Source: CAYZXL01 sp964482435 | GTDB taxonomy: Bacteria > Auribacterota > JABMQX01 | DNA: 55,820 nucleotides | Direction: 5' to 3' | Assembly (NCBI GenBank): GCA_964482435.1 | Contig: CAYZXL010000028.1 | Span: 1-55,820, forward strand | Shown here: one piece after another, positions 17,602-25,803 of the stretch | How the letters are laid out: each line of letters starts with the position of its first letter | How positions within the stretch are numbered: the first letter of the stretch is position 1 | Translations under genes and position numbers: made by a program | Notes under the pieces: generated by a model | What the model was told of the DNA's origin: nothing | Databases searched by the model: none | The model's input: only the letters and a program-made list of their open reading frames with translations

Positions 17602-18639
17602 CTACCTTCCTCGCTCGGCCCGCTTCTTCTGCAAGACCTCTTTCGTTATGAGTTCCAGATTGACGAGCTTGACGCGGTCGCTTTCGGGGATTTCCTCGCC
17701 GCGCATGAGCTTCAAGGCCATCTTTACGCCTTCCGCAGCCATCCAATCGGCGTGCTGGTCAATCGTGCAGTGAACCGTCCCTTTCAAGACTTCCCCTTGA
17801 ATTGCCTTGAGGTTGTCGAACCCCGCCACGAGTATTTTGCCTGTTTTCCCCGCGGCCTCGATGGCCCTGATGGCTCCGAGGGCCATGTTGTCGTTCGCGC
17901 AAAATAAGCCTTCTATTTGAGGGCGCGCCTGGAGCATCGCCGCAAAAGCGTTCGCTGCCTGCTCGGTCTCCCAATTCGCGCTTTCGTGAGCCATCTCCAC
18001 CACCTTCCCTTTCGTCTCAGCGACGGCGTTCAAATAGCCCTGTCTTCGCTTTTGGGCGTTGTCGGCGGCTGGGATTCCTTCCAGCATTGCGATGTTGCCT
18101 TTGCCGCCCATGGCGCTTATGAGCTCGCGCGTGGCCATTTCCGCCCCCTTCACGTTATCCGTTCCTATGTACGAGACAAGCTTCAATCCCTGCGCCTTTA
18201 CCTCCCCGGGGTCCAGCGGGTTATCGAGGTTGATCACAGGTATTCCCGCTCGGTTCGCCGCGAGGAGTGGCCTGACAAGACTCTTCGAATCGGCCGGGGC
18301 AATGAGAATGACCTCCACATTTCTGCCGACCATCGCCGAGACTATGTCCGCCTGGTCATCAATCGCCGTCTCCCTCGACGCCGACTGCACGAGCAGCCTC
18401 ACTCCAAGCCGTTTCGCCTCGTCTCTTCCCCCCTTCTCCATCGTCTGAAAAAACTCGTTCGTCATTGTTTTCATGATTAGCGCCACGGGCCCCTGACCAC
18501 CCTTCTCGGCCCCACCCAATCCCTTCTCTCCCTCCAGTCCCTTCTCGCTCTGCCGCGGCCCCTTTTTCAGAACGATTATCACGACCAGGGCAACGACAAC
18601 GACCAGACCGACGATCAAAGAAACGATGTTCTTTTTCAT
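17602..18639 (-). CDS. Membrane-anchored sugar-type periplasmic binding protein
   Basis: This 345-residue protein has a strongly hydrophobic N-terminal helix (IVSLIVGLVVVVALVVIIVL), no lipobox, and a Lys/Glu/Gly linker with repeated EKG units. Then follows a type 1 binding fold of the ribose/galactose (RbsB-like) family: VALIMKTMTNEFFQTM, VEVILIAPADSKSLVRPL, GIPVINLDNPLD, YIGTDNVKGAEMA and GLFCANDNMALGAI. Family members bind sugars or autoinducer-2. It is anchored rather than released, and no ABC permease or ATPase lies next to it, so it may serve a sensor or a distant transporter. I preferred the ATG at 18639 (GGGAGG six bases upstream) over the TTG at 18645. Confidence 0.85.
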   Translation of the reverse strand: MKKNIVSLIVGLVVVVALVVIIVLKKGPRQSEKGLEGEKGLGGAEKGGQGPVALIMKTMTNEFFQTMEKGGRDEAKRLGVRLLVQSASRETAIDDQADIVSAMVGRNVEVILIAPADSKSLVRPLLAANRAGIPVINLDNPLDPGEVKAQGLKLVSYIGTDNVKGAEMATRELISAMGGKGNIAMLEGIPAADNAQKRRQGYLNAVAETKGKVVEMAHESANWETEQAANAFAAMLQARPQIEGLFCANDNMALGAIRAIEAAGKTGKILVAGFDNLKAIQGEVLKGTVHCTIDQHADWMAAEGVKMALKLMRGEEIPESDRVKLVNLELITKEVLQKKRAERGR

Positions 18640-18942
18640 CCTCAACCTCCCGCTTTGCGATTATCGGCAGCCCAGGCAGCACCCGCCGGCCGGGCGCTCC
18701 GCTCCCAGCATGGCTTATCAATGAGTATCGCCCGACGGGTAACGTCCACTCGCCAGAACCGATAACAAATCCGACATGTCAGGTCAAGCAGTATTGGTCC
18801 GCGCGCGGTCACTCGACTTACTGTTCGGGTCCTCGTGATGAAGGCGCTAATCATGCGGCGTCCCGCCCGACACATCGTTGGCCCCTCATCGTTGACAGCG
18901 TGCGGCTTTCCCCTTATCATCGCGGGACGGAAGGAGAATCGT
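18640..18942. other. Divergent intergenic region
   Basis: This region separates the binding-protein gene (minus) from bioD (plus). It contains the minus-strand ribosome site (complement of 18646-18651), a minus-strand promoter candidate (18759-18787) and the bioD ribosome site (GGAAGGAG, 18929-18936). I see no other gene. Confidence 0.5.
18759..18787 (-). promoter_or_regulatory. Promoter candidate for the binding-protein gene
   Basis: Read on the minus strand, TTGACC (complement of 18782-18787) and TATCGG (complement of 18759-18764) are 17 bases apart, with a TG just upstream of the -10 box. The -35 box is good and the -10 box weak but extended. Transcription would start about 110 bases upstream of the ATG at 18639. 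Confidence 0.4.
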
Positions 18943-19686
18943 GTGTTAAATGGCGTGTTCGTTACAGGCACGGATACGGGTGTAGGAAAGACCGTAATAG
19001 CCGCTGGTCTCACCAGAGGTTTCAGGGCGATGGGAATCAACGTCGGTGTGATGAAGCCCATTGCCACCGGAGCGCACCGCGTCCCCCGCCCCGGCGGAAG
19101 CTACGACCTCAGGTCCGACGATGTGGATGCGCTCGTCGAGGCGGCAGGGGTTGACGACGATTTGCGCCTTGTGAACCCGGTTTGTCTCGAACCGCCTCTT
19201 TCCCCCCTCGCAGCCGCTCGCCTCACCGGGCGAGACATTTCGCTCGATGAAATCCTTGCTGCGTATAGAACGCTCTGCGAAAGGCGCGACCTTCTAATCG
19301 TCGAGGGAGTTGGCGGCTTGATGGTCCCCGTCAGGAAGGACTACTTCGTCGCGAACATGATAAGGGATTTTGGGCTGCCAACAATCGTCGTCGCGAGGCC
19401 CGGCCTTGGAACGCTCAATCACACAATGCTCACCATCAGGTGCGCCCGGGCCTACGGCATCCCTCTTATTGGAATAGTAGTCAATCATGCCGAAACAGAA
19501 GACCGCTCGCAAGCCGCCGAGACAAATCTCCCCATTCTGGAGGAGTGCTGCGGAATCCCCGTCCTTCAGGTCGTGAGACATACATCGAATCTCCGCGACT
19601 CAGCGCTCTGCCTGGAGGCATGCAGAAAAATCCTTTCGGCGATGTTTCGGGAATCTTCACCTGGGAGCCGAGTAGGAGGCACATGA
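18943..19686 (+). CDS. bioD: Dethiobiotin synthetase BioD
   Basis: This 247-residue cytoplasmic enzyme forms dethiobiotin from 7,8-diaminopelargonate, CO2 and ATP, the penultimate step of biotin synthesis. The family signature is plain: P-loop GTDTGVGKT at residues 9-17, VGVMKPIATGA, EGVGGLMVP, and the late PLIGIVVNHAE segment. I chose the GTG at 18943, with GGAAGGAG six bases upstream; the in-frame ATG at 18835 would add 36 residues absent from the family. No other biotin genes are in the window, so it is an isolated pathway gene flanked by unrelated transcription units. Confidence 0.92.
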   Translation: MLNGVFVTGTDTGVGKTVIAAGLTRGFRAMGINVGVMKPIATGAHRVPRPGGSYDLRSDDVDALVEAAGVDDDLRLVNPVCLEPPLSPLAAARLTGRDISLDEILAAYRTLCERRDLLIVEGVGGLMVPVRKDYFVANMIRDFGLPTIVVARPGLGTLNHTMLTIRCARAYGIPLIGIVVNHAETEDRSQAAETNLPILEECCGIPVLQVVRHTSNLRDSALCLEACRKILSAMFRESSPGSRVGGT

Positions 19687-19898
19687 GGCGGTTTCTTTCC
19701 TTTAGCCGGGGGCTCGTGCGGCCGAGCAAAAGGAGCTTTGGATGCCAGGCTTTTCGGCGCCGAAGGCCGAGCCGCCCTGAGGATCAGACGTTCGCTTCCT
19801 TTTGAAACCGAAGGCAGCGGAACGGCTCACCGAACCCCCCCGGCAGAATTACCTTACGCGAAGCTTTTTGGCCTCGCTTCCTCGTCAGGTACGATCGC

Positions 19899-21290
19899 TC
19901 AGACCTCCACAGTCTGCCCTCGCTCAGGAATCTCAACGTCTCGTACGCCGAGCTGCCGCAGAGACTCCGAAAACGGCTCCGCTTGGTCCATTTCCCCGTG
20001 GACGACGAAAGCTCGCCGGACCTTTGTCCTCATCTGCCGGAAGTAGTTGAGAAGCTCGTCGCGGTCGGCGTGGGCGCTGAGCGCCTCCATTGAATACACC
20101 TTCGCCCTCAGACGATACTCATCGCCGAAGATTCGGATCGGCTCGCGGCGCTCGACGATTCGCCTACCGAGCGTATTCTCCGCCTGGTAACCGATGAACA
20201 GAATCACGTTTCGTTCGTCCTCGACGCTGTGCGCCAGATGATGGAGAATCCGCCCTCCCTCGCACATCCCGGACGCGGAGATGATGATGAGCGGCCCCTT
20301 GGCATCGTTGAGCACCTTGGAATCCTCAACATCTGTGATGTATGTCAATCCCTGGAATGCGAACGGGTCTCTGCCCTTCGACACAAGGTCGAGCGCCTCC
20401 TCGTCGTAGCATTCTCGGTGTTTCTGGTACACTTCCGTAGCCCGCGATGACAGAGGGCTGTCAACGTACACGGCAATCGGCGGAATGTCGTGCGCTTCGT
20501 ATAGCTCTCGCAGAAAATAAAGCACTTGCTGCGTCCTCCCGACGCTGAACGACGGAATCAGCAGCTTCGATCGGCGTGCTGCGACCTCCGAGACAAGTGC
20601 TCTCAAGGCCCGTTTCACGTCTTCTCGAGGTGGGTGAAGCCGGTTTCCGTAAGTGCTTTCCGTAATGAGATAGTCCACGTCGCGCACCGCGGCAGGGTCC
20701 TTCAGGACCGGCATGTTCCTCCGTCCCAGATCGCCTGTGAACAATAGACGCCCACTTCTGCCGTTTTCCTTGAAATCAATAGCCATCACCGCCGAACCGA
20801 GGATATGCCCCGCGTCATGAAAGGTTATCTCCAGCCCCGGAACCACCTCCTTCTTCGCGCCATAAGGCACGGCCTCAAACCGCTCCATCGCTCGGTCAAC
20901 ATCGTCCGGCAAAGCGAGCGGCTCAAACAGATTCTTCCCCTGCTTCGCTCGCTTTTTGTTGACGAACTCCACATCCTTCAACTGGAGGTGAACGCTGTCT
21001 CGCAGCATGATGTCGCACAGGTCCCTCGTCGCAGGTGTGGCGAGAATTTTCCCCGAAAAACCACGGTTGGCCAGCGTTGGGAGATTCCCGGCATGGTCTA
21101 TGTGCGCGTGGGATAGAACGCACGCGTCAATTGAGCCAGCGTCAAAGGGAAGATTCCGGTTTCGCTCAAACGCCTCCTTCCTCTTCCCCTGGCAGAGTCC
21201 GCAATCGAGGAGAACCTGGCTACCATTTATCGTGATGAGATGCATTGAACCAGTGAGTTCTCGAACGGCTCCCAGAAATGTAATTTTCAT
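19899..21290 (-). CDS. Beta-CASP metallo-beta-lactamase-fold RNA-processing hydrolase
   Basis: This 463-residue cytoplasmic enzyme of the MBL/beta-CASP family (archaeal CPSF and bacterial YsgC/Rnj-like ribonucleases) has a metal-binding SHAHIDHAG motif (His61, His63, Asp65, His66), GHILGSA (His162), FTGDLG (Asp187), the beta-CASP segments SFSVGRTQQVLYFL and SASGMCEGGRILHH, and the C-terminal RMMBL motif SAHADRDELL followed by VVHGE. All expected metal ligands are visible. It most likely cleaves RNA. The ATG at 21290 has AAGGA nine bases upstream. It follows the TolB-like lipoprotein gene by 57 bases on the same strand, so the two may be co-transcribed. The 212 bases beyond its stop, up to bioD, hold nothing I recognise. 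Confidence 0.9.
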   Translation of the reverse strand: MKITFLGAVRELTGSMHLITINGSQVLLDCGLCQGKRKEAFERNRNLPFDAGSIDACVLSHAHIDHAGNLPTLANRGFSGKILATPATRDLCDIMLRDSVHLQLKDVEFVNKKRAKQGKNLFEPLALPDDVDRAMERFEAVPYGAKKEVVPGLEITFHDAGHILGSAVMAIDFKENGRSGRLLFTGDLGRRNMPVLKDPAAVRDVDYLITESTYGNRLHPPREDVKRALRALVSEVAARRSKLLIPSFSVGRTQQVLYFLRELYEAHDIPPIAVYVDSPLSSRATEVYQKHRECYDEEALDLVSKGRDPFAFQGLTYITDVEDSKVLNDAKGPLIIISASGMCEGGRILHHLAHSVEDERNVILFIGYQAENTLGRRIVERREPIRIFGDEYRLRAKVYSMEALSAHADRDELLNYFRQMRTKVRRAFVVHGEMDQAEPFSESLRQLGVRDVEIPERGQTVEV

Positions 21291-21347
21291 AAGCCGTGTT
21301 CCTTGAGACAAGCAGACGGTTGCGTCCGCCGTCTGCAAACAGCGCGC

Positions 21348-22250
21348 TCATCCGCCCGAACGGGTTACCTCGACTACCCAGATGTTCCGATTTCCTCCTC
21401 GGTCGGAGTCAAAAGCTATCTTCCTGCTATCGGGCGACCACGTCGGATTGTAGTCGAGGCACTTGCCAAACGTTACCTGCTTCCTGTTTCTTCCGTCGCG
21501 ACCCACAATCCAGATGTGCGCGGTCCCGCCGCTGCCGCTCACTATGAACGCAATTCTTCTGCCGTCGGGGGACCACGCTGGCCGCCACTCATCCGCCGGG
21601 TCGGAAGTCAGTTGCCGGAGAGAACCGCTCTGTATGTCAAGGACCCAGATGTCCGCGTTGCCTGACCTTGTGCCTGAAAAGGCCACAGACTTTCCGTCCG
21701 GCGACCATGCCGGAGTGGTGTCAAGCTCTTCCTCCGTCGTCAGGGGAATCTTATCTCCTCCGTCGCTGTTCATTTTCCATATATCCATGTTTCCCAGGCC
21801 ATCAGACTGGAAGAGAATCGTCTTGCCGTCGGGACTCCATGCGGGAAACCCATCGAATCCCGGGTGGTCGGTCAACTTCCGGCAAGCCCCGGTAGCAATG
21901 TCAACCACCCACACGTTTTCATCACCCTCCCTGTCCGAGTGGAAGGCGATGCTTTTTGCGTCGGGCGACCAGCACGGGCAGTCATCCGCGCCTTCCGACG
22001 ACGTTACTTGAACCGAGCTGCTCCCGTCGGCTCGCACGTGAAAAATGTCGCCTTTGCTTTTTGCGTTCGAGGAATAGGCAATGAATTTCCCGTTGGGAGA
22101 CCACGCCGGCGCACGATCATCGCTGTCCCCCCACGTTATTCGGACAGGTTTGAATTTCCCTTCAGGTCGCCAGCGGCAGCCGCTCGCTACGATGAGCAAG
22201 CAGGCGAGAGAGCCAGCGACGCTCAACATGCAGAGCTTCTTACTCTTCAC
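21348..22250 (-). CDS. TolB-like six-bladed PD40 lipoprotein
   Basis: This 300-residue protein has a lipoprotein-type signal (MLSVAGSLACLLIVASGC) followed by six WSPDGK-type blades: AWSPNGKFIAYSS, CWSPDAKSIAFHS, AWSPDGKTILFQS, AWSPDGKSVAFSG, AWSPDGRRIAFIV and TWSPDSRKIAFDS. That is one complete TolB-type propeller with no TolB N-terminal domain. It probably sits on a membrane facing the periplasm, and its binding partner is unknown. I chose the GTG at 22250 because the upstream extension (to 22454) is Arg-rich and precedes the likely transcription start. No tol/pal genes are nearby. Confidence 0.8.
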   Translation of the reverse strand: MKSKKLCMLSVAGSLACLLIVASGCRWRPEGKFKPVRITWGDSDDRAPAWSPNGKFIAYSSNAKSKGDIFHVRADGSSSVQVTSSEGADDCPCWSPDAKSIAFHSDREGDENVWVVDIATGACRKLTDHPGFDGFPAWSPDGKTILFQSDGLGNMDIWKMNSDGGDKIPLTTEEELDTTPAWSPDGKSVAFSGTRSGNADIWVLDIQSGSLRQLTSDPADEWRPAWSPDGRRIAFIVSGSGGTAHIWIVGRDGRNRKQVTFGKCLDYNPTWSPDSRKIAFDSDRGGNRNIWVVEVTRSGG

Positions 22251-22431
22251 TATCCGACCCTTCGTCGTTGCAGAGAGCCTTGCGCCTCGTCTTTTCGGTC
22301 CCTCAAGGTTGGCCTTTCTCCGCTCGTCACTCCGCGGGCCGGCTGCACCGAATCGCAGGAGCTGCGCGAGCCCCGCCAGGGCAGCCGACTGCATACTTCG
22401 GGTCCATGTGCGACCGGAAGGACTTTTTGTT

Positions 22432-22459
22432 ATTATAGGTTTGATGAATGGCATTGCAA
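22432..22459 (-). promoter_or_regulatory. Promoter for the TolB-like/beta-CASP unit
   Basis: On the minus strand TTGCAA (complement of 22454-22459) and a perfect TATAAT (complement of 22432-22437) lie 16 bases apart. Transcription would start near 22425, leaving a leader of about 175 bases before the GTG at 22250. Confidence 0.5.
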
Positions 22460-22514
22460 TCGCAATTGCGGCGCGAGTGTCATCGTGCCCTCGCGCTGGA
22501 TTCTTTCACCGGTA

Positions 22515-23504
22515 ATGAAGACACCAAAACTCCTCGTCGCTGGATTATTCTTGTTGTCATTCTGTGCTTGTCGAGGCCCGAAGACCTCTCGTAAGCCACT
22601 CTACGTTTTCGCCGCGGCTTCCCTCGGCACAGTGCTATCGGACTTTGAAAAATCGTTTGAGCGAAAGTACCCGGAAATAGACGTCCTCGTCGAGGTCAGC
22701 GGCAGCCTCGTCGCCGCCCGAAAGGTTAGCGAGTACAAACGCCGCGGGGACATCGTCATTTCGGCCGACAAAAGAATCATCGGCTCGCTGCTGGTCCCGA
22801 GATTTGCCAATTGGCAAATAGCCTTTGCTACGAATGAAATCGTACTCGCCTTCAGTGAAAACAGCCGCTTCGGCGCCGAGCTCAGTTCCAGCGATTGGCC
22901 GGAAATCCTCTTGCGCCCGGAGGTCCGCGTCGCGAGAGTGGACGAGAACCTCGCCCCCCTTGGCTACCAGACCCTCCTCGTATGGAAACTCGCCGAGCTC
23001 CATTACGAAAAAGAGCTGCACGGCAGAAGCCTCTTTCAAGCTCTTTCGCAAAAGGTGTCCCGGCAGCTTATCCGACCCGACGCCATCGAGGTTCTCCCAA
23101 TGCTTGGCACCGAAGCCGATTACATCTTCATCTACCGCAGCACCGCGATAGACCAGAACCTCAAGCATATCCTTCTTCCCCCCGAGGTCAACCTGTCGTC
23201 CTTCTCCCATGCGGATTCTTACTCCAGAGCTTCGGTGACGATTTCTTCTGCACCGGGCGTTCCCCTGACGATCCAGGGAGAACCGATTCATTTCTCCTTC
23301 ACGATTTTGCGCGACGCCCCAAATCCAGGGGGCGCCCTGTCTTTTGTGAAAAGGCTCCTTCGAACCGAAGGCAAGGACATCCTTAGGCGCCACGGCTTCT
23401 CGCCCATAACTCCCGCCCGGTTCTACGGGCCGCCGGAGTCATTGCCCGACGTCCTGCGCGACTTTGTCTCTGAATCTGCCAGCAGCACGGAGGTCTCGAC
23501 ATGA
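22515..23504 (+). CDS. wtpA: WtpA-like tungstate/molybdate-binding protein
   Basis: This 329-residue exported or lipid-anchored protein (Cys at residue 19 after LFLLSFCA) matches the WtpA/archaeal-ModA class: FAAASLGTVLSDFEKSFERK, EVSGSLVAARKV, DIVISADKRII, ATNEIVLAFSENS and GTEADYIFIYRSTAI. WtpA binds tungstate or molybdate octahedrally. The motif that usually reads DPcGYR, whose Asp is a metal ligand in the archaeal structure, reads APLGYQ here (Ala147), while the second ligand Glu appears kept (Glu200). The specificity may therefore differ, or binding may be tetrahedral. The ATG at 22515 has no strong ribosome site. The permease gene overlaps its stop by four bases. Confidence 0.83.
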   Translation: MKTPKLLVAGLFLLSFCACRGPKTSRKPLYVFAAASLGTVLSDFEKSFERKYPEIDVLVEVSGSLVAARKVSEYKRRGDIVISADKRIIGSLLVPRFANWQIAFATNEIVLAFSENSRFGAELSSSDWPEILLRPEVRVARVDENLAPLGYQTLLVWKLAELHYEKELHGRSLFQALSQKVSRQLIRPDAIEVLPMLGTEADYIFIYRSTAIDQNLKHILLPPEVNLSSFSHADSYSRASVTISSAPGVPLTIQGEPIHFSFTILRDAPNPGGALSFVKRLLRTEGKDILRRHGFSPITPARFYGPPESLPDVLRDFVSESASSTEVST

Positions 23505-24715
23505 CCCTGAGACGCTCAGACTTCCTCGCCTTCGCTGGCCTCACTGCACTTCTCCATCTCTTGTTGCTGATTGGCCAGTGGCACGGGCTGCGGTTCCACC
23601 TCGACCATTTCTCCAATGCAGCACTGTTTTTCACGAACCTTTACTTCCTCTACAGCGGCTACATCATCAGTGCCACCGTCCACAAAGTCAGATTCCTCTT
23701 CTATCCCCTCGGCTACGGAGCCCTCCTTTACATCTTTTTTCTGCGCAACCCCGACTGGCGTCCGCTCTTTTTTCCCCTGGCGATTGTCTATTGCAGCGTG
23801 TTTCGTCTCCCTGCGGCGGTTGGTCTTTTCTCCATTTTCATCCTCGCGCACATTTTCGCTCAGCCTCACCCCTGGGCAGCGTTCCTCGTCGTCGGGTCCG
23901 TCTTTGCAGTCGCCTACGCGGTCTATCGCAGAGCTTACGGGTTCCTCCACACGAGCTTCATAGCTTTCGGCCTGATTGCCCTCGGTCTTCTTCTGTTTCC
24001 TATCGTCTGTTTCGTTCTCCTCGACTCTCCTCAAACGATTCTTGAGACTTTCGCGCAATCCGAAGTCGCTCTGGCCTTGAAAACGAGCCTCGCCTCAGCG
24101 ACCATCTGCACCCTTGTTGTCCTTCTGTTTGGCGTACCTTTCGCCTACGCCATTGCTCGGACAAATTTCCCCGGTAAATCTGTTCTTCAGACCGTGATTG
24201 ACTTACCAATCCTTGTCCCCCAATCCGCGGTGGGCGTCGCTTTCCTGTGGGTCGTCGGCTCGAAGGGCATTCTCGGCGGCATCGTCAACGTCCCCGGAAC
24301 GCTCTTAGGAGTTGTCCTCGCCCAGATGTTCGTCAGCGCTCCGTTCCTGATCAAGGCTGCGATCACGTCCTTTGAATCCATTCCGCCGCATCTCGAAAGC
24401 GTCGCACGGAGTCTCGGAGCACCGCCACTCGGCGCCTTCTGGCGGGTTTCGCTCCCCCTTGCTGCCAGAGGAATTTTCGTCGGCTGCATCCTCACGTGGT
24501 CCCGAGCGATCAGCGAGGTTGCGTCCATCGCTATTCTCGCGTATCACCCGATGACAGCCTCTGTCCTGGTCTTCAGCCGGAGCACCCAGGCTGGAATCGA
24601 ACAGGCGCGCCCTGTCGCTGTCGTCCTTGTTCTCACGTGCCTGTGGGTCTTTGTCGGTCTGCATTTTGTGCGTTCCATCGCTTTCAGGAAATTCGCAGCG
24701 AGGCCCGTGCAGTGA
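23501..24715 (+). CDS. wtpB: WtpB/ModB-type permease with extra N-terminal membrane domain
   Basis: The C-terminal 240 or so residues are a typical molybdate/tungstate ABC permease: SLASATICTLVVLLFGVPFAYAI, DLPILVPQSAVGVAFL, and the EAA-type coupling loop SVARSLGAPPLGAFWRVSLP. The protein has 404 residues, whereas the family usually has about 230-280. The first 160 residues add four or five further hydrophobic segments (ALLHLLLLIGQW, FFTNLYFLYSGYIIS, WAAFLVVGSVFAVAYAVY). The start is in the ATGA overlap, with GGAGG seven bases upstream. The extra domain could couple transport to the downstream polyferredoxin or may be a separate fused membrane module; this is a guess. Confidence 0.85.
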   Translation: MTLRRSDFLAFAGLTALLHLLLLIGQWHGLRFHLDHFSNAALFFTNLYFLYSGYIISATVHKVRFLFYPLGYGALLYIFFLRNPDWRPLFFPLAIVYCSVFRLPAAVGLFSIFILAHIFAQPHPWAAFLVVGSVFAVAYAVYRRAYGFLHTSFIAFGLIALGLLLFPIVCFVLLDSPQTILETFAQSEVALALKTSLASATICTLVVLLFGVPFAYAIARTNFPGKSVLQTVIDLPILVPQSAVGVAFLWVVGSKGILGGIVNVPGTLLGVVLAQMFVSAPFLIKAAITSFESIPPHLESVARSLGAPPLGAFWRVSLPLAARGIFVGCILTWSRAISEVASIAILAYHPMTASVLVFSRSTQAGIEQARPVAVVLVLTCLWVFVGLHFVRSIAFRKFAARPVQ

Positions 24716-25803
24716 TGATTTTGCTGTCGAACATCGAAAAGAGCCTTGGGACGTTCAGGCTTTCGGTGCAGCGTCTGGAAATAGAGCGGGGCGAGTACCT
24801 CGTCATCCTCGGCCCGAGCGGCGCCGGCAAGACCGTCCTACTTTTGACCATCGCCGGGCTGCTTCATCCCGACGCCGGTGAGATATTTTTCAACGGGTCG
24901 AACGTCACGAACCTTCCTCCTCACAAGCGGAACATAGGATTGGTCTTCCAGGAGGCAAATCTTTTTCCCCATCTCAACGTCATCCAGAACATCGCCTTCG
25001 GAAAACCTTACCGCCGAAAAAAAGCTGACCAGGTTGCTCGAAGGACCGAGCTTCTCGTTGACATGCTTTTCATCAGACCTCTCCTGGGCAGGATGGTCGA
25101 GAACCTCAGCGGCGGCGAAAAGCAAAGGGTGGCAGTCGCCCGTGCTCTTGCCATTGGCCCGGCGATTCTTCTTCTCGACGAGCCTCTCGGTCTCCTTGAC
25201 CAGAACACACGTGAGGAGTTGCGTGCCGAGTTGAGGAAACTGCACGACGAGCTCGGAACGACCACCCTTCACGTGACCCACGACAGAAACGAAGCTTTTG
25301 CCATCGCCGATAGAATCGCCATACTCAACGAAGGGAGGCTTGTTCAGGTTGCCACGCGGGATGAAATCCTCGCCCGACCCGCATCCAAGTTCGTTGCCCG
25401 ATTCATTGGCGTCGAGAACGTTTTCAGCGCCTCGGCGGAACAAGACGTCTCAGGAAAGACGTTTCTCAAAGTCGGACAGTCTTATTTCACCGTTTCCAAC
25501 AATGAGCGGGGCGATGTCCGCTTTTGCATCAGACCAGAAGCAATCTCGCTCCATCGAGAACAGCCTTTCGGAGTCGCCGTTGACAAACTGATCCCTGGCG
25601 TGGTCAAGTCCGTCGAGGACAGAGGAGCCGTCATTCGCGTGACGGTCAACTGCCTGTTCGGAGACGTCGTCGTCTCATGCGGAAGGAGCGAGTTCGTGAG
25701 AAGCGGGGTTTCTTGCTCTGCACCTGTCTGGCTTCATCCGGACCCTGGAGCGATCCACGTTTTCCCCCAGGCGGATAACGAATCTGCCGGGAAAGTACAA
25801 TGA
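24715..25803 (+). CDS. wtpC: WtpC/ModC-type ABC ATPase
   Basis: This 362-residue ATP-binding subunit has Walker A GPSGAGKT (33-40), Q-loop VFQEANLF, signature LSGGEKQR (131-138), Walker B ILLLDE with catalytic Glu156, D-loop LLDQ, switch His189, and a C-terminal TOBE-like domain (FCIRPEAISL onward) typical of molybdate, sulfate and tungstate importers. The ATG at 24715 shares one base with the permease stop (TGATG), and the next gene overlaps its own stop by four bases, so transporter and polyferredoxin are translationally linked. It energises uptake of the anion bound by the WtpA-like protein. Confidence 0.9.
   Translation: MILLSNIEKSLGTFRLSVQRLEIERGEYLVILGPSGAGKTVLLLTIAGLLHPDAGEIFFNGSNVTNLPPHKRNIGLVFQEANLFPHLNVIQNIAFGKPYRRKKADQVARRTELLVDMLFIRPLLGRMVENLSGGEKQRVAVARALAIGPAILLLDEPLGLLDQNTREELRAELRKLHDELGTTTLHVTHDRNEAFAIADRIAILNEGRLVQVATRDEILARPASKFVARFIGVENVFSASAEQDVSGKTFLKVGQSYFTVSNNERGDVRFCIRPEAISLHREQPFGVAVDKLIPGVVKSVEDRGAVIRVTVNCLFGDVVVSCGRSEFVRSGVSCSAPVWLHPDPGAIHVFPQADNESAGKVQ

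Noticed and set aside
18835..18942. Upstream in-frame start giving bioD 36 more residues
   Set aside because: The added residues are absent from the family, and GGAAGGAG is placed correctly for the GTG at 18943.
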